DNA of 48,976 bases, taken from NCBI GenBank assembly GCA_013177815.1, contig JABLXM010000004.1:1-48976 (forward strand), read 5' to 3'. This DNA is from Anaerolineae bacterium (lineage in GTDB: Bacteria; Chloroflexota; Anaerolineae; Anaerolineales; Anaerolineaceae). The position numbers were made by a program, and so were the translations under genes. Under the pieces are notes generated by a model. It was given only the letters and a program-made list of their open reading frames with translations, was not told the origin of the DNA and did not search any database. This document shows positions 34,733 to 43,258 of the stretch, piece after piece. The first letter of the stretch is position 1, and each line of letters starts with the position of its first letter.

Positions 34733-35434
34733 TCACGCCTTCGCATGCGCGTTGAAGTCGTGCTTGTAGGCGCAGGTTTCGAACAGGTCGCAGTACTGGC
34801 AGGGATCGCCGGGGGCTTCGACCTGCGCGCCGATGCCGATCAGCAGGCTGGTGGATTTGCGCGGGAGCATGAGGCTGCTTTCGGTCAGGCGCAGGCGCTG
34901 TGGGTCGGGCTGCAGGATGGCGAACAGGTCGCGCTGACCTTCCGCCAGCGACCAGCCGCGCATGCCGGGACCAATGGGGGTGCCGGCGCTCCAACCGCGC
35001 GCGGCGGCTTCCGCCTGCACGTTGGCGCAGAGGGCGCGCCCCAGCGCGCCGACGGCGGCGCTGGCATAGGCATCCAATGCCAGGGCGAAGGCGATGTCGG
35101 CGTCCATCGAATGGGCAGCGAGTGCCTCGACTGCCGGACCGATGGTGCAGGCGATCAGCACGGCTTCGCCGGCGCCTGCCAGCATGCGGCTGACGAGCGG
35201 CGAGCGAAGCGAGTACAGGCGATGTTCGCCTGCCAGGGTGACGACCTGGTGGCGGCGGGTGGTGACGGGCAGGCTACGCTGCACCCACCAGGGTTGCAGC
35301 AGCGGCTCGCCCTCGGCGACGGCGCGCTGCGCCAGTGCCCATAATGCCGGTCGGCGGGCGCGCACGGTTTGCGGGTCGGCGCCCTGCTCGCGCAGCACGT
35401 CTGCGGGGGAGACCTCGATGGGTGGGGGGATCAT
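34733..35434 (-). CDS. MetH activation-domain-like protein with C-terminal Cys cluster
   Basis: 233-aa protein resembling the vitamin-B12-dependent methionine synthase activation domain (the AdoMet-binding module of MetH). The region WSLAEGQRDLFAILQ, then IRL-type TESSLMLPRKSTSLLIGIG, fits that fold. The C-terminus has DPCQYCDLFETCAYKH, a CxxC...C set that could bind a metal or Fe-S cluster and is not part of MetH. ATG start. It lies upstream of the RACE gene on the same strand (122-bp gap with repeats). Role proposed: remethylation, activation or electron delivery to the corrinoid protein. This is inferred. Confidence 0.75.
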   Translation of the reverse strand: MIPPPIEVSPADVLREQGADPQTVRARRPALWALAQRAVAEGEPLLQPWWVQRSLPVTTRRHQVVTLAGEHRLYSLRSPLVSRMLAGAGEAVLIACTIGPAVEALAAHSMDADIAFALALDAYASAAVGALGRALCANVQAEAAARGWSAGTPIGPGMRGWSLAEGQRDLFAILQPDPQRLRLTESSLMLPRKSTSLLIGIGAQVEAPGDPCQYCDLFETCAYKHDFNAHAKA

Positions 35435-35468
35435 GAGCCTAGATTACCATAGAAATTGACCAGATTAG

Positions 35469-35645
35469 ATTAACCACAGAGAAACAGAGACACAGAGAAG
35501 AACAAAGAGGAAAAAAAGAAAACCAAATAAACACAGAGAGAAAAAACTCTCTGTGCTACAAGATTATATTAACCACAGGGGCACGAAGACACAGAGAGAA
35601 AATCAATTAATTTCTCTGTGCCTCCGTGTCTTTGTGTTTTTTTCT
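35469..35645. repeat. Cluster of CACAGAG-type repeats including an inverted pair
   Basis: Direct copies of the TTAACCACAGAG-type unit lie at 35470-35499 and 35569-35600, and an inverted copy at about 35608-35640. The last two can fold on each other. A second hairpin is formed by ACACAGAGAG and CTCTCTGTG (35531-35554). The whole 292-bp gap 35435-35726 has no gene. Confidence 0.75.
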
Positions 35646-35726
35646 CTATTCCACCGTCCAGGATGTTGGGTTTCGCTTCGCTCCATCCACCCCACGGTTC
35701 ACTGTTCTCTCTTCACTCCTTTCTCT

Positions 35727-37205
35727 CTACTCGACTGCCCAGACGTGGACGACGGGTTGGGCGCCATCGGCGAACCATTCCAGGATGTACAGCAATCCGT
35801 TGGCGCGGTCGTATGCCATCTCACCGATGCGGTAGCGGCGCTGGTCGCCAGTGCCGAGCATTTCGGGTTCCACGCCGTCCGGGTTGTGCAGCAGGTGATC
35901 CTCCAGGCTGAGGACGGCATAGGGCTGCGGCTGCCAGGGCTGCAACTGACCGCTGGCGACGCGCGCCAGGTCTGCCGGGTCATAGAAGATCAACTGCGCC
36001 TCGAAGCGGTCGCTCCACCAGCCGCGGAAGTCATTGTGCCCCTCGCAGCCGCCCAGGTCGGCAGCGGGGCAGGGCGAACCATCCGCCATGCGGCAGAGGG
36101 TGAAGGTGCCGAGCAGTTCGGTCTCGATGCAGGGCAGGGTGGCATCCTGGGGATGCAGCCAGCCGTACCAGGTGCGTTCGCCGACGGCTTTGGTGCCGGC
36201 GAACACGACCGCCGCGCGCCCATCGGGGGTGGTGAGCCAGGCGCCGCCTTCCCACTCGTCCGGATCGGCATAGCCATTCATTGCCAGCGAGCGATCGTCA
36301 CTCACCATCGTGCTGGCATACTGCAACAGGGTCACTTCGGACAAGCGGGTATCTGGCGCGGGCGGGTTGCCGACCTCATCCCAGGGCTGGTAGGCGAACA
36401 GTTGCGGTCCCATGCCGGACCAGCCGCCATCACGGAAGCGACCGGTGGCGATGATACGCCCGCCGGTATAGGCAGCGGCAAAATCGGCGGGGATCTCGAA
36501 CAGGTAGCCGTTGACGCTGTAAGGCGATTGCCCGCCGATGTACCAGGCGCCCTGGAAGTTCGGGTCGGCGAGGTTGGGGCTGACCCAGGCGTGGGAGGCG
36601 CCGCGGTTGGCTTCATCCTCCTGGAAATGCTGACCAAAAGCGATGTGCAAGCGCGGACCGGTGAGCGGGTTGTCCAGGTAGAGCAGCCCGGCGCGCGGCA
36701 GTTCCTCCAGCCCGGCAAAGCGCCCGGCGAGGACGTCGCTGAAATCCTGAATGAATTCGGCGGTGGGCAGGGTTGCCAACCCGCCTTCAACCGGGGCGGG
36801 GATACTGACCTCGGCGATCTGGTTACCGTCGGGCAATTCGCCGTAGGGCAGGCGGTCGTGCCCCATGATGTAGAGCGAGCCGGTGTAGCCATCGCCTGCG
36901 CCGCCGGGATCCCCCGCCGGGTTGAAGGTCATGGCGGCGGCGCCGTAGGCAAAAGTCAGCGGGCGCTCACCGCCCTGCGGCAGGCGGAAGGCGCCGCGAT
37001 AGGACAGGTGGGCAGGCTGCACCAGGTTGCTGGCAGGGATGGGAACATCGGTCAGCCCGACCTGAGCGGTGGGCTGGGACTCTCCCGGCGCTTGTGTAGT
37101 AGCTTGGGGCGGGGGCGGGGCTTCGGTCGGTTGGGCGGCGGTGGGCAGGGCACAGGCAAGGGTTGCCAGCGCCAAGATCAGCAGGGCAGAATGAATTTTG
37201 TACAT
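35727..37205 (-). CDS. Secreted lipoprotein of unknown function
   Basis: 492-aa exported lipoprotein: signal peptide with lipobox TLAC (Cys18), then a Pro/Thr/Gln linker to about residue 50 and a large, apparently beta-rich domain. Recurrent elements such as LSYRGAFRLPQGGERPLTFAYGAAAMTFNP, GSLYIMGHDRL and YRIGEMAYDRANGLLYILEWF suggest a propeller-like fold. Six internal cysteines cluster near residues 365-405. AGGAGG precedes the ATG, and a -10 like element (TATAAT at 37241-37246, minus strand) stands just upstream. The family is not recognised and no enzyme motif is visible. Confidence 0.8.
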   Translation of the reverse strand: MYKIHSALLILALATLACALPTAAQPTEAPPPPQATTQAPGESQPTAQVGLTDVPIPASNLVQPAHLSYRGAFRLPQGGERPLTFAYGAAAMTFNPAGDPGGAGDGYTGSLYIMGHDRLPYGELPDGNQIAEVSIPAPVEGGLATLPTAEFIQDFSDVLAGRFAGLEELPRAGLLYLDNPLTGPRLHIAFGQHFQEDEANRGASHAWVSPNLADPNFQGAWYIGGQSPYSVNGYLFEIPADFAAAYTGGRIIATGRFRDGGWSGMGPQLFAYQPWDEVGNPPAPDTRLSEVTLLQYASTMVSDDRSLAMNGYADPDEWEGGAWLTTPDGRAAVVFAGTKAVGERTWYGWLHPQDATLPCIETELLGTFTLCRMADGSPCPAADLGGCEGHNDFRGWWSDRFEAQLIFYDPADLARVASGQLQPWQPQPYAVLSLEDHLLHNPDGVEPEMLGTGDQRRYRIGEMAYDRANGLLYILEWFADGAQPVVHVWAVE

Positions 37206-37708
37206 GGAGACCTCCTGGTGGGGGCGCGCTTGGTAAGAACATTATAGCAAAATGGGGGAGATGAGCAGACGGTGGGAACCAAGAGAAAGGACCGACGTGG
37301 GTCATGTTGATTACCGTCAATGAGTAAAAAGATAAGAGGAAACTTTGCCCAGGGCTTACCGCATGACCAGGCGAAAAAAAATCGATTGATCCATCCTCCA
37401 ATTGGCTCGATCCCGGATTAATCACCCTGTATATATTTTGTACAGTTATGCTGTATTAATATATATTAATCTTCACAATATGCGCTGATGTTCGGTATTA
37501 CTAGACAAATATGTAAAATGTCACTTGACAAGGTGATGGTTTATATTGTATCTTTGTTACAAGTTGTTGCCTCCATATTCGCCGGAATAACAAAGTGAGG
37601 CAGCACAGGGGTATCATCGCTGCCAGTGGGCAGCTTAACCAAGCGTCACCTACCCCTCGTGCGACCGTGTTTTTGGATCACTCATCCCAAGAGAACAGGA
37701 CTCGACAC
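37206..37708. other. Divergent intergenic region with palindromes
   Basis: No gene is seen. It contains the lipoprotein promoter side on the left and, on the right, an AT-rich regulatory stretch: the inverted repeat TACAGTTATGCTGTA (37441-37455), the perfect palindrome ATTAATATATATTAAT (37455-37470) and TTGACA (37525-37530) with a poor -10 near 37548-37554. These probably belong to the XRE-cupin regulator gene. An earlier in-frame start at 37595 is possible but has no ribosome-binding site. Confidence 0.55.
37441..37470. promoter_or_regulatory. Adjacent palindromes upstream of the XRE-cupin gene
   Basis: A 15-bp inverted repeat (TACAG, 5-bp spacer, CTGTA) abuts a 16-bp perfect palindrome (ATTAATAT and its complement). 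They lie about 55-85 bp before the TTGACA box of the XRE-cupin gene, suitable for regulator binding. The binding protein is not known. Confidence 0.45.
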
Positions 37709-38335
37709 GTGGTAGACGAACTTCCAATTGGTGAAAAACTAAAAAGTCGCCGTCATGAGCTGGGTATCAGTCTGCGCAAGCTTTCCGAGCAGACCAACCT
37801 CTCAGCTTCCTTCCTCAACCAGGTGGAGCATGGCAAGGCGCGCATGTCGCTCGGCTCGCTGCAGGCGGTTGCCGAGGCGCTGGGTGTGACAATGCTGTAT
37901 TTTCTTAGCGATGTCCCCGCCAGCATTCCGAACAAGACTGTGGAAACGGACCCAGCGCGTTTGACTTCATCCCCGGAGGCAGACGCGCTGGTCTTTAACC
38001 CAGTGGTGGACGGCTATGAACGAGCCAAGTTAGTGCTGCCGTTGCAGAACATCCAGTATGAATTACTGGTGCCATCCCTGGGTGGGAAAATGGTGGCAGT
38101 GCAGGGTCGGGCAACGGTGGAGGCGGGCAACTTCGCCCGCCGGCTGCGCGAGCCGACCGAGGAATTCCTGTATGTGTTGCAGGGGACGCTGCTGGTGGGG
38201 TTGAAGGGGGGTGACCATTACCTGCACGCCGGCGATTCGATCTACTTCAAGGGTGAAGACCTGATCACGTTGGTGTGCGCCTCGGAGGACGAGGAGGCAG
38301 CCTGGATCTCAGTGATCACACCACCGGTGTTCTGA
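37709..38335 (+). CDS. XRE-cupin transcriptional regulator
   Basis: 208-aa regulator with an N-terminal Cro/C1-type helix-turn-helix (LKSRRHELGISLRKLSEQTNLSASFLNQVE, about residues 9-62) and a C-terminal cupin (REPTEEFLYVLQGTLLVGLKGGDHYLHAGDSIYFKGED), the usual small-molecule sensor. GTG at 37709 is preferred because CAGGA lies 8 nt upstream and the homologous part starts there. It is the first gene of the plus-strand catabolic cluster, 34 bp before the E1 alpha gene, so it probably controls the cluster and itself. The effector may be an intermediate of the pathway. Confidence 0.9.
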   Translation: MVDELPIGEKLKSRRHELGISLRKLSEQTNLSASFLNQVEHGKARMSLGSLQAVAEALGVTMLYFLSDVPASIPNKTVETDPARLTSSPEADALVFNPVVDGYERAKLVLPLQNIQYELLVPSLGGKMVAVQGRATVEAGNFARRLREPTEEFLYVLQGTLLVGLKGGDHYLHAGDSIYFKGEDLITLVCASEDEEAAWISVITPPVF

Positions 38336-38369
38336 CCGGCGGGTATTTTGCGGGTCTTAGGAGAACTGG

Positions 38370-39353
38370 ATGACGCAAGGCAAGGAATTTTTGTTGGAGA
38401 TCTACCGTCGTATGGTGCTGGTGCGCGAGTTCGAGTTGCGCGCCATCGAGGAGCGCCGGCGGGGGCTGATCCCAGGATTCATTCATTCCTGCGTGGGGCA
38501 GGAGGCATCCGCCGTGGGCGCCTGCCTGGCGCTGCGCAAGGAAGATGTCATCACCAGCACGCACCGCGGACACGGGCACTTGCTGGCGAAGGGTGGGGAA
38601 CCCAAATACATGATGGCGGAACTGGCTGCCAAGGCGCCCGGCTATTGCAAGGGACGCGGCGGCTCGCTGCACATCAGCGATTTCGACCTGGGCATCCTGG
38701 GCGCCAACGGCATTGTTGGCGGGGGCTTCCCGGCGGCAGCCGGGGCGGCGCTGGCGTTCCAGATGCGCAAAGAGGAGCGGGTGGCGCTGTGCTTCTTTGG
38801 CGATGGCGCCATCAACGAAGGCACTTTCCATGAAGCCGCCAACCTGGCGGGGGTGTGGAAGCTGCCGGTGATCTTCCTGCTGGAGAACAACCTGTACGGG
38901 GAAGGCACGCCGCAGGATCAAGCCTCGCCGCTGGAGGACCTGGCGATCCGCGCTTCGTCCTACGCTTTCCCGGGCGTTTCGGTGGATGGCAACGATCCGC
39001 TGGCGGTCTACGAAGCCACCCAAGAAGCAGTGGCGCGCGCCCGCAAGGGCGGGGGCGCCACGCTGGTGGAGTGCAAGACCTACCGCTTTCGCGGTCACTA
39101 TGAAGGCGACCCGCAAGTCTATCGCAAACCGGGCGAGATGGCGGAATGGATGAAGAAAGATCCCATCCCGACCTTCCGCGAGAAATTATTGAAGGACAAG
39201 ACCGCCAGCGAGAATGAAGTGAAGGCGGTGGAAGATGGCATCCGGCAGGTGTTGGATGAGGCGGTGGCGTTTGCCACCCAGGCGCCGGTGCCGCAGGTGG
39301 AAGAAGCGCTGGCAGGCGTGTACGCCGATACCCACAACGGTCTGGTTTTTTAG
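38370..39353 (+). CDS. 2-oxoacid/acetoin dehydrogenase E1 component, alpha subunit
   Basis: 327-aa thiamine-diphosphate-dependent E1 alpha subunit, of the pyruvate/acetoin dehydrogenase type. The TPP motif runs from GDGAINEGTFHEAANLAGVW (G144) to ENN (N173-N174). HRGHGHLLAKGG holds the active-site histidines, and YRFRGHYEGDP is the typical phosphorylation-loop region. AGGAG precedes the ATG. It is followed 8 bp later by the beta subunit. The true 2-oxoacid (pyruvate, acetoin or a branched compound) cannot be read from the sequence. The length is typical (about 325). Confidence 0.93.
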   Translation: MTQGKEFLLEIYRRMVLVREFELRAIEERRRGLIPGFIHSCVGQEASAVGACLALRKEDVITSTHRGHGHLLAKGGEPKYMMAELAAKAPGYCKGRGGSLHISDFDLGILGANGIVGGGFPAAAGAALAFQMRKEERVALCFFGDGAINEGTFHEAANLAGVWKLPVIFLLENNLYGEGTPQDQASPLEDLAIRASSYAFPGVSVDGNDPLAVYEATQEAVARARKGGGATLVECKTYRFRGHYEGDPQVYRKPGEMAEWMKKDPIPTFREKLLKDKTASENEVKAVEDGIRQVLDEAVAFATQAPVPQVEEALAGVYADTHNGLVF

Positions 39354-39361
39354 GAAGGCGG

Positions 39362-40354
39362 ATGACGATGAGAGAGATCACTTACCGTGAAGCCATCCGC
39401 GAAGCGATGAGCATCGAAATGCGCAAGGATACCTCGGTATTCTTGATGGGCGAGGATGTGGGCGTCTTTGGCGGCGTGTGGGGCGTTTCCGAGGGCATGC
39501 TGGGTGAGTTTGGCGCCGAACGTGTGCGCGATACCCCCATCACCGAAGCTGCCATCATCGGCGCCGGGTTGGGCGCCGCCATGGTGGGCATGCGCCCGAT
39601 TGTCGAGATCATGTTCGGCGACTTCCTGATGTGCGCCGGCGACCAGATCGTCAACCAGGTGGCGAAGGCGCGCTTCATGAGCGGCGGCAAAGCCAACGTG
39701 CCGCTGGTGATCCGTGTGACCACCGGTGCGCCAGGCTCGGCTGCGGCGCAGCACTCGCAATCACCTGAATCGTGGTTCATGAACGTGCCGGGCATCAAGA
39801 TCGTTTGCCCGGCGACCCCGGCGGACGCCAAGGGGCTGCTGCTGACGGCGTTGCGCGGGCAGGACCCGGTCATGTTCTATGAGCACAAGATGCTGTATGG
39901 GGAATCCGGCGCGGTGCCGGAGGAGGACTTCACCGTGCCCTTTGGGCAGGCGGCGGTGGTGCGCGAGGGCAGCGACGTGACCGTCATTGCGGTTGGCATC
40001 ATGGTCAAGAAGGCATTGGAAGCCGCCGAAGCGCTGGCGAAGGAAGGTATCAGCCTGGAGGTGATCGATCCGCGCACGCTGGTGCCGCTGGACCGCGAGA
40101 CGCTGATCCGTTCGGTCGCCAAGACCGGGCGGGTGGTGATTGCGCATGAAGCGCATGAACGCGGCGGACCGGGCGCGGAGATCGCGGCGGTGCTGGCGAG
40201 CGATGCGGTGGAATACCTGGATGGTCCGGTGCTGCGCGTGGCAGCCAGGAACGTCCCGCTGCCTTACAGTCCGGTGCTGGAGAACTACGTCCTGCCGGAT
40301 GCGGCAGACATCATCAAAGCTGTGCGCTCCTTCTGGGCGCAAAAGGGAGCATAG
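39362..40354 (+). CDS. 2-oxoacid/acetoin dehydrogenase E1 component, beta subunit
   Basis: 330-aa transketolase-like E1 beta subunit. Hallmarks are MREITYREAIREAMSIEMRKD, FLMGEDVGVFGG, APGSAAAQHSQSPESWFMNVPGIK, DPVMFYEHKMLYG and the C-terminal EVIDPRTLVPLDRETL. It forms the alpha2beta2 E1 with the upstream gene. Two close ATGs (39362 and 39368) are possible; the first has AGGAAGG at better spacing. It is followed 2 bp later by the isomerase-like gene, so it is translationally coupled. Confidence 0.94.
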   Translation: MTMREITYREAIREAMSIEMRKDTSVFLMGEDVGVFGGVWGVSEGMLGEFGAERVRDTPITEAAIIGAGLGAAMVGMRPIVEIMFGDFLMCAGDQIVNQVAKARFMSGGKANVPLVIRVTTGAPGSAAAQHSQSPESWFMNVPGIKIVCPATPADAKGLLLTALRGQDPVMFYEHKMLYGESGAVPEEDFTVPFGQAAVVREGSDVTVIAVGIMVKKALEAAEALAKEGISLEVIDPRTLVPLDRETLIRSVAKTGRVVIAHEAHERGGPGAEIAAVLASDAVEYLDGPVLRVAARNVPLPYSPVLENYVLPDAADIIKAVRSFWAQKGA

Positions 40355-40356
40355 GA

Positions 40357-41157
40357 ATGGAATTCACCGGGTATCTTGATTTCTGGTTCACCGACCGACC
40401 GATGTTGCAGCGGGTGGAGGCGTTCGGCAAGCTGGGTATCAAACGGCTGGACGTGTGGTGCTGGCGCTTGTTCGATATCGCCGAACTGGCGGCGGAGTGC
40501 AAGCGGCAGGGGTGCATCATCAACTCGACCTTCGACGACCAGATGGGTTCGCTGGCGGACCCGGGCGACAATGAACTGACTTACCGCTCGTGGAACGAGA
40601 GCCTGGAAATGGCGACCCGCCTGGGGGTGGAGCACCTGTTCATTTTCTCCAACCAGGTGGACCTGGTGGATGGCAAGGAATGGACGCGGCGGCTGTCGCG
40701 CTACGTCAGCGAGGCGGAACAGTATGCCAATCTGTTGGCGCAGACCGAGCGCATCATGAAGCTGGTGGAACAAACCAAAGTCGAGGTGTGGGTGGAAGCG
40801 CTCAACACTTACCGCATCCAGGGCGGCGTGCTGGTGCACGACCATGACCTGGCAGCAGACTGGGTTAAACGCTTCGACCACCCGCAGTTGCGGCTGGCGT
40901 TCGATTGCTTCCATCAGCAGTTGACTGCCGGCAACCTGATGAACGGGATGGAAAAATACTACGGGCTGTATCCGACCTTCCACATTGGCGATGTGCCGAC
41001 GCGGCAGGAACCGGGCACCGGTGAGATCAACTTCCCCAACCTGGTGGCAAAACTGCACCAGTTGGGGTTCGACGGCTTGATCGGGATGGAGTTCCAACCC
41101 TCGACGGATGAAGCGGTGGTATTCGACCGCATGAAGCAGATGTTCCTGAAAAAATGA
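40357..41157 (+). CDS. Hydroxypyruvate-isomerase-like TIM-barrel protein
   Basis: 266-aa member of the xylose isomerase-like superfamily. The C-terminal part, FHIGDVPTRQEPGTGEINFPNL, then LGFDGLIGMEFQPS, matches hydroxypyruvate isomerase (Hyi), which interconverts hydroxypyruvate and tartronate semialdehyde. Probable metal ligands are E147 (VEALN), D183 (AFDCFH), H209 and E245. The N-terminal half is less Hyi-like, so other ketose or inositol-type substrates are possible. The start ATG is 2 bp after the E1 beta stop. It is an unusual member between E1 and E2 genes, which suggests that it feeds a C3 keto-acid into the dehydrogenase. Confidence 0.82.
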   Translation: MEFTGYLDFWFTDRPMLQRVEAFGKLGIKRLDVWCWRLFDIAELAAECKRQGCIINSTFDDQMGSLADPGDNELTYRSWNESLEMATRLGVEHLFIFSNQVDLVDGKEWTRRLSRYVSEAEQYANLLAQTERIMKLVEQTKVEVWVEALNTYRIQGGVLVHDHDLAADWVKRFDHPQLRLAFDCFHQQLTAGNLMNGMEKYYGLYPTFHIGDVPTRQEPGTGEINFPNLVAKLHQLGFDGLIGMEFQPSTDEAVVFDRMKQMFLKK

Positions 41158-41174
41158 CAGCAAGAGGCGCGTGA

Positions 41175-42497
41175 GTGGCTGAACAGGCTTATGAAGTGGT
41201 GATGCCCAAACTGGGGCTCATCATGACCCAGGCACAATTGACCTGTTGGCATCGACAGGAGGGCGAGTGGATCGATAAGGGCGAGATACTGTTCAGCATG
41301 GAAGCGGACAAGACCGCCCTGGAGATCGAAAGCCCGGCGAGTGGCTACCTGCACCGGTTGGTACCCGAAGGGGTGACGATCGCGGTGAACACGCCCATTG
41401 CCCATATTACAACGACGGCTGGCAGCACCACCCCGGTGAGGGGGCAGGTTGAAATGGTGGATGAGACTCCCGCTCCGGCGGCGGGCGTCCCTGTACCGTT
41501 GGGGGCGGCTATGGCTGCCCCCAACGTGGGACAGGTGCGCGCCACGCCCAGGGCGCGGATGCAAGCACGCCAGCAAGGTATTGAACTGGTGGGGATGAAC
41601 GGCAGCGGTGCGCGTGGCATGGTAACTGTGGTGGATTTGGGCGCTGCGCCGGCAGCGGTGGCAGCCAGCCCGCTGGCGCGCAAACTGGCAGCGCACCTGG
41701 GGGTGAACCTGGCGCAAGTGCCCGGCACGGGCGCGCGCGGGCAGGTAACGCGCGAGGATGTGGAAGCCTTTGTGGCGCGTGGGGCGCAGCATGCGCAGGC
41801 GCCAGCCGTGCAGCCGGCGACGATGACCGAAACGCGCAGCACCCTGGGCGGTTTGCGGGCGATCATTGCCCAGCGCCTGAGCGCCAGTTGGAACGAGCGC
41901 CCGCAGGTGACGCTGGTGACCGAGATCGACGCCAGCGCGCTGGTGAAGGCGCGCCAGCGCATCGAAGCGGAAAAAGGCGCCAAGGTCTCTTATAACGCCT
42001 TTTTCATGCTGGCACTGGCGAAGGCGCTGCGCGAATTCCCCAACATGAACGCTTCATTGGCGGGCGAGCAACTCATCCAGAAAGAAGAGATCAACCTGGG
42101 TTTTGCGGTCGATACCGAGCGCGGGCTGATGGTGCCGGTGCTCAAGAATGTCGATAGGAAGGACCTGTTTGCCATCCATGAGACGCTGACCGACCTGGCG
42201 CAACGCACACTGGCGGGGCGGGTGCTGCTGGAAGAACTGGCGGATGGCACCTTCACGCTGACCAACCTGGGAGCCTTTGGCATCGACGCTTTTACCCCGA
42301 TCATCAACCCACCCGAAGCCGGCATCCTGGGCGTGGGGCGTATTGCGCCCAAGGTTGTCGTGATCGACGGGCTGATCGGTGTGCAGGAGCGCCTGACGCT
42401 CAGCCTTTCGTTCGACCATCGTCTGAACGACGGCGCACCGGCGGCGCGCTTCCTGGAGGCGGTGGCTGCATTCCTCGAAAACCCGGTGTGGGAGTGA
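41175..42497 (+). CDS. Dihydrolipoamide acyltransferase (E2)
   Basis: 440-aa E2 core of a 2-oxoacid dehydrogenase complex. The N-terminal lipoyl domain (about 5-80) has the lipoylated K46 in EADKTALEIES. Two peripheral-subunit-binding-like segments follow (about 118-155, ATPRARMQARQQGIEL, and about 163-200, ASPLARKLAAHLGVNL); usually only one is present. The catalytic CAT domain ends with SFDHRLNDGAPAARFL, with H415, D419 and G420 of the HxxxDG motif. GTG start with AGAGG upstream. It transfers the acyl group from E1 to CoA. No E3 (lipoamide dehydrogenase) gene lies in this cluster. Confidence 0.93.
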   Translation: MAEQAYEVVMPKLGLIMTQAQLTCWHRQEGEWIDKGEILFSMEADKTALEIESPASGYLHRLVPEGVTIAVNTPIAHITTTAGSTTPVRGQVEMVDETPAPAAGVPVPLGAAMAAPNVGQVRATPRARMQARQQGIELVGMNGSGARGMVTVVDLGAAPAAVAASPLARKLAAHLGVNLAQVPGTGARGQVTREDVEAFVARGAQHAQAPAVQPATMTETRSTLGGLRAIIAQRLSASWNERPQVTLVTEIDASALVKARQRIEAEKGAKVSYNAFFMLALAKALREFPNMNASLAGEQLIQKEEINLGFAVDTERGLMVPVLKNVDRKDLFAIHETLTDLAQRTLAGRVLLEELADGTFTLTNLGAFGIDAFTPIINPPEAGILGVGRIAPKVVVIDGLIGVQERLTLSLSFDHRLNDGAPAARFLEAVAAFLENPVWE

Positions 42498-42501
42498 GGT
42501 G

Positions 42502-43239
42502 ATGACGTCGAAGGATAAGGTCATCCTGATCACGGGCGCGGCGGAGCGGGTCGGCAGGCAGGTGGCGCTGACTTTGGCTGCGCAGAAAGGCGCTCAGATC
42601 GCCTTCACTTACTTCCTGGAGAATGAACCCTGGCAGGAGACTGAAGCCAGCCTGAAAGGCGCGGGCGTGAAAGCCAAAGCCTATCACCTGGATATCAGCG
42701 ACCCGGACGAGATCCGGCGGGTGGTGGCAGCGGTGCTGAACGACTTCGGGCGCATCGATGCGCTGATCAACAATGCCGGCGTGTGGCTCAAGGCGCCCTT
42801 CCTGGAGATCAGCGAAAAAGCCTGGGATACTGCCATGGACGTCAACCTGAAGGGACCCTTCCTGCTCTCGCAGGCGGTGGCGCCCATCATGCAGGCTCAA
42901 GAAGCAGGCGGCGTAATCCTCAACATCACCGATCTCTCGGCTTACCAGGTGTGGCAGGGCTACACCCATCACGCCGTCAGCAAGGTTGGACTGGCGTGGC
43001 TGACGCGCTACATGGCGCTGGAACTGGCGCCCAAGATTCGCGTCAACGCCATTGCGCCGGGAACGGTGATGCTGCCGGAGAACGCCCCGCCGGAGAAGGT
43101 GGCGTGGGCGGTGGATAAATCGGCGCTCAAGCGGGTGGGCAGCGCCGAGGATGTGGCGCGCATGGTTGTATTCCTGCTGGAGAATGACTTCACCACCGGT
43201 TCGGTATATTTCGTCGATGGCGGACGCAGCCTGGTGTGA
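42502..43239 (+). CDS. Short-chain dehydrogenase, pteridine-reductase-like, with Asp-His-Lys site (1)
   Basis: 245-aa Rossmann-fold SDR. The cofactor motif TGAAERVGR (residues 11-19) has the TGxxxRxG form typical of NADPH-dependent pteridine reductases, and NNAG lies at 90-93. At the catalytic positions, spaced as in normal SDRs (S, +13 Y, +4 K), it has D144, H157 and K161: Asp instead of Ser and His instead of Tyr. The C-terminal IAPGTV and VYFVDGG segments are normal. The ATG at 42502 has GGAG upstream and follows the E2 stop by 4 bp. The next gene is a paralogue with the same changes. The substrate is unknown. Confidence 0.9.
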   Translation: MTSKDKVILITGAAERVGRQVALTLAAQKGAQIAFTYFLENEPWQETEASLKGAGVKAKAYHLDISDPDEIRRVVAAVLNDFGRIDALINNAGVWLKAPFLEISEKAWDTAMDVNLKGPFLLSQAVAPIMQAQEAGGVILNITDLSAYQVWQGYTHHAVSKVGLAWLTRYMALELAPKIRVNAIAPGTVMLPENAPPEKVAWAVDKSALKRVGSAEDVARMVVFLLENDFTTGSVYFVDGGRSLV

Positions 43240-43258
43240 GAACTTTGAAAGGGATGTG

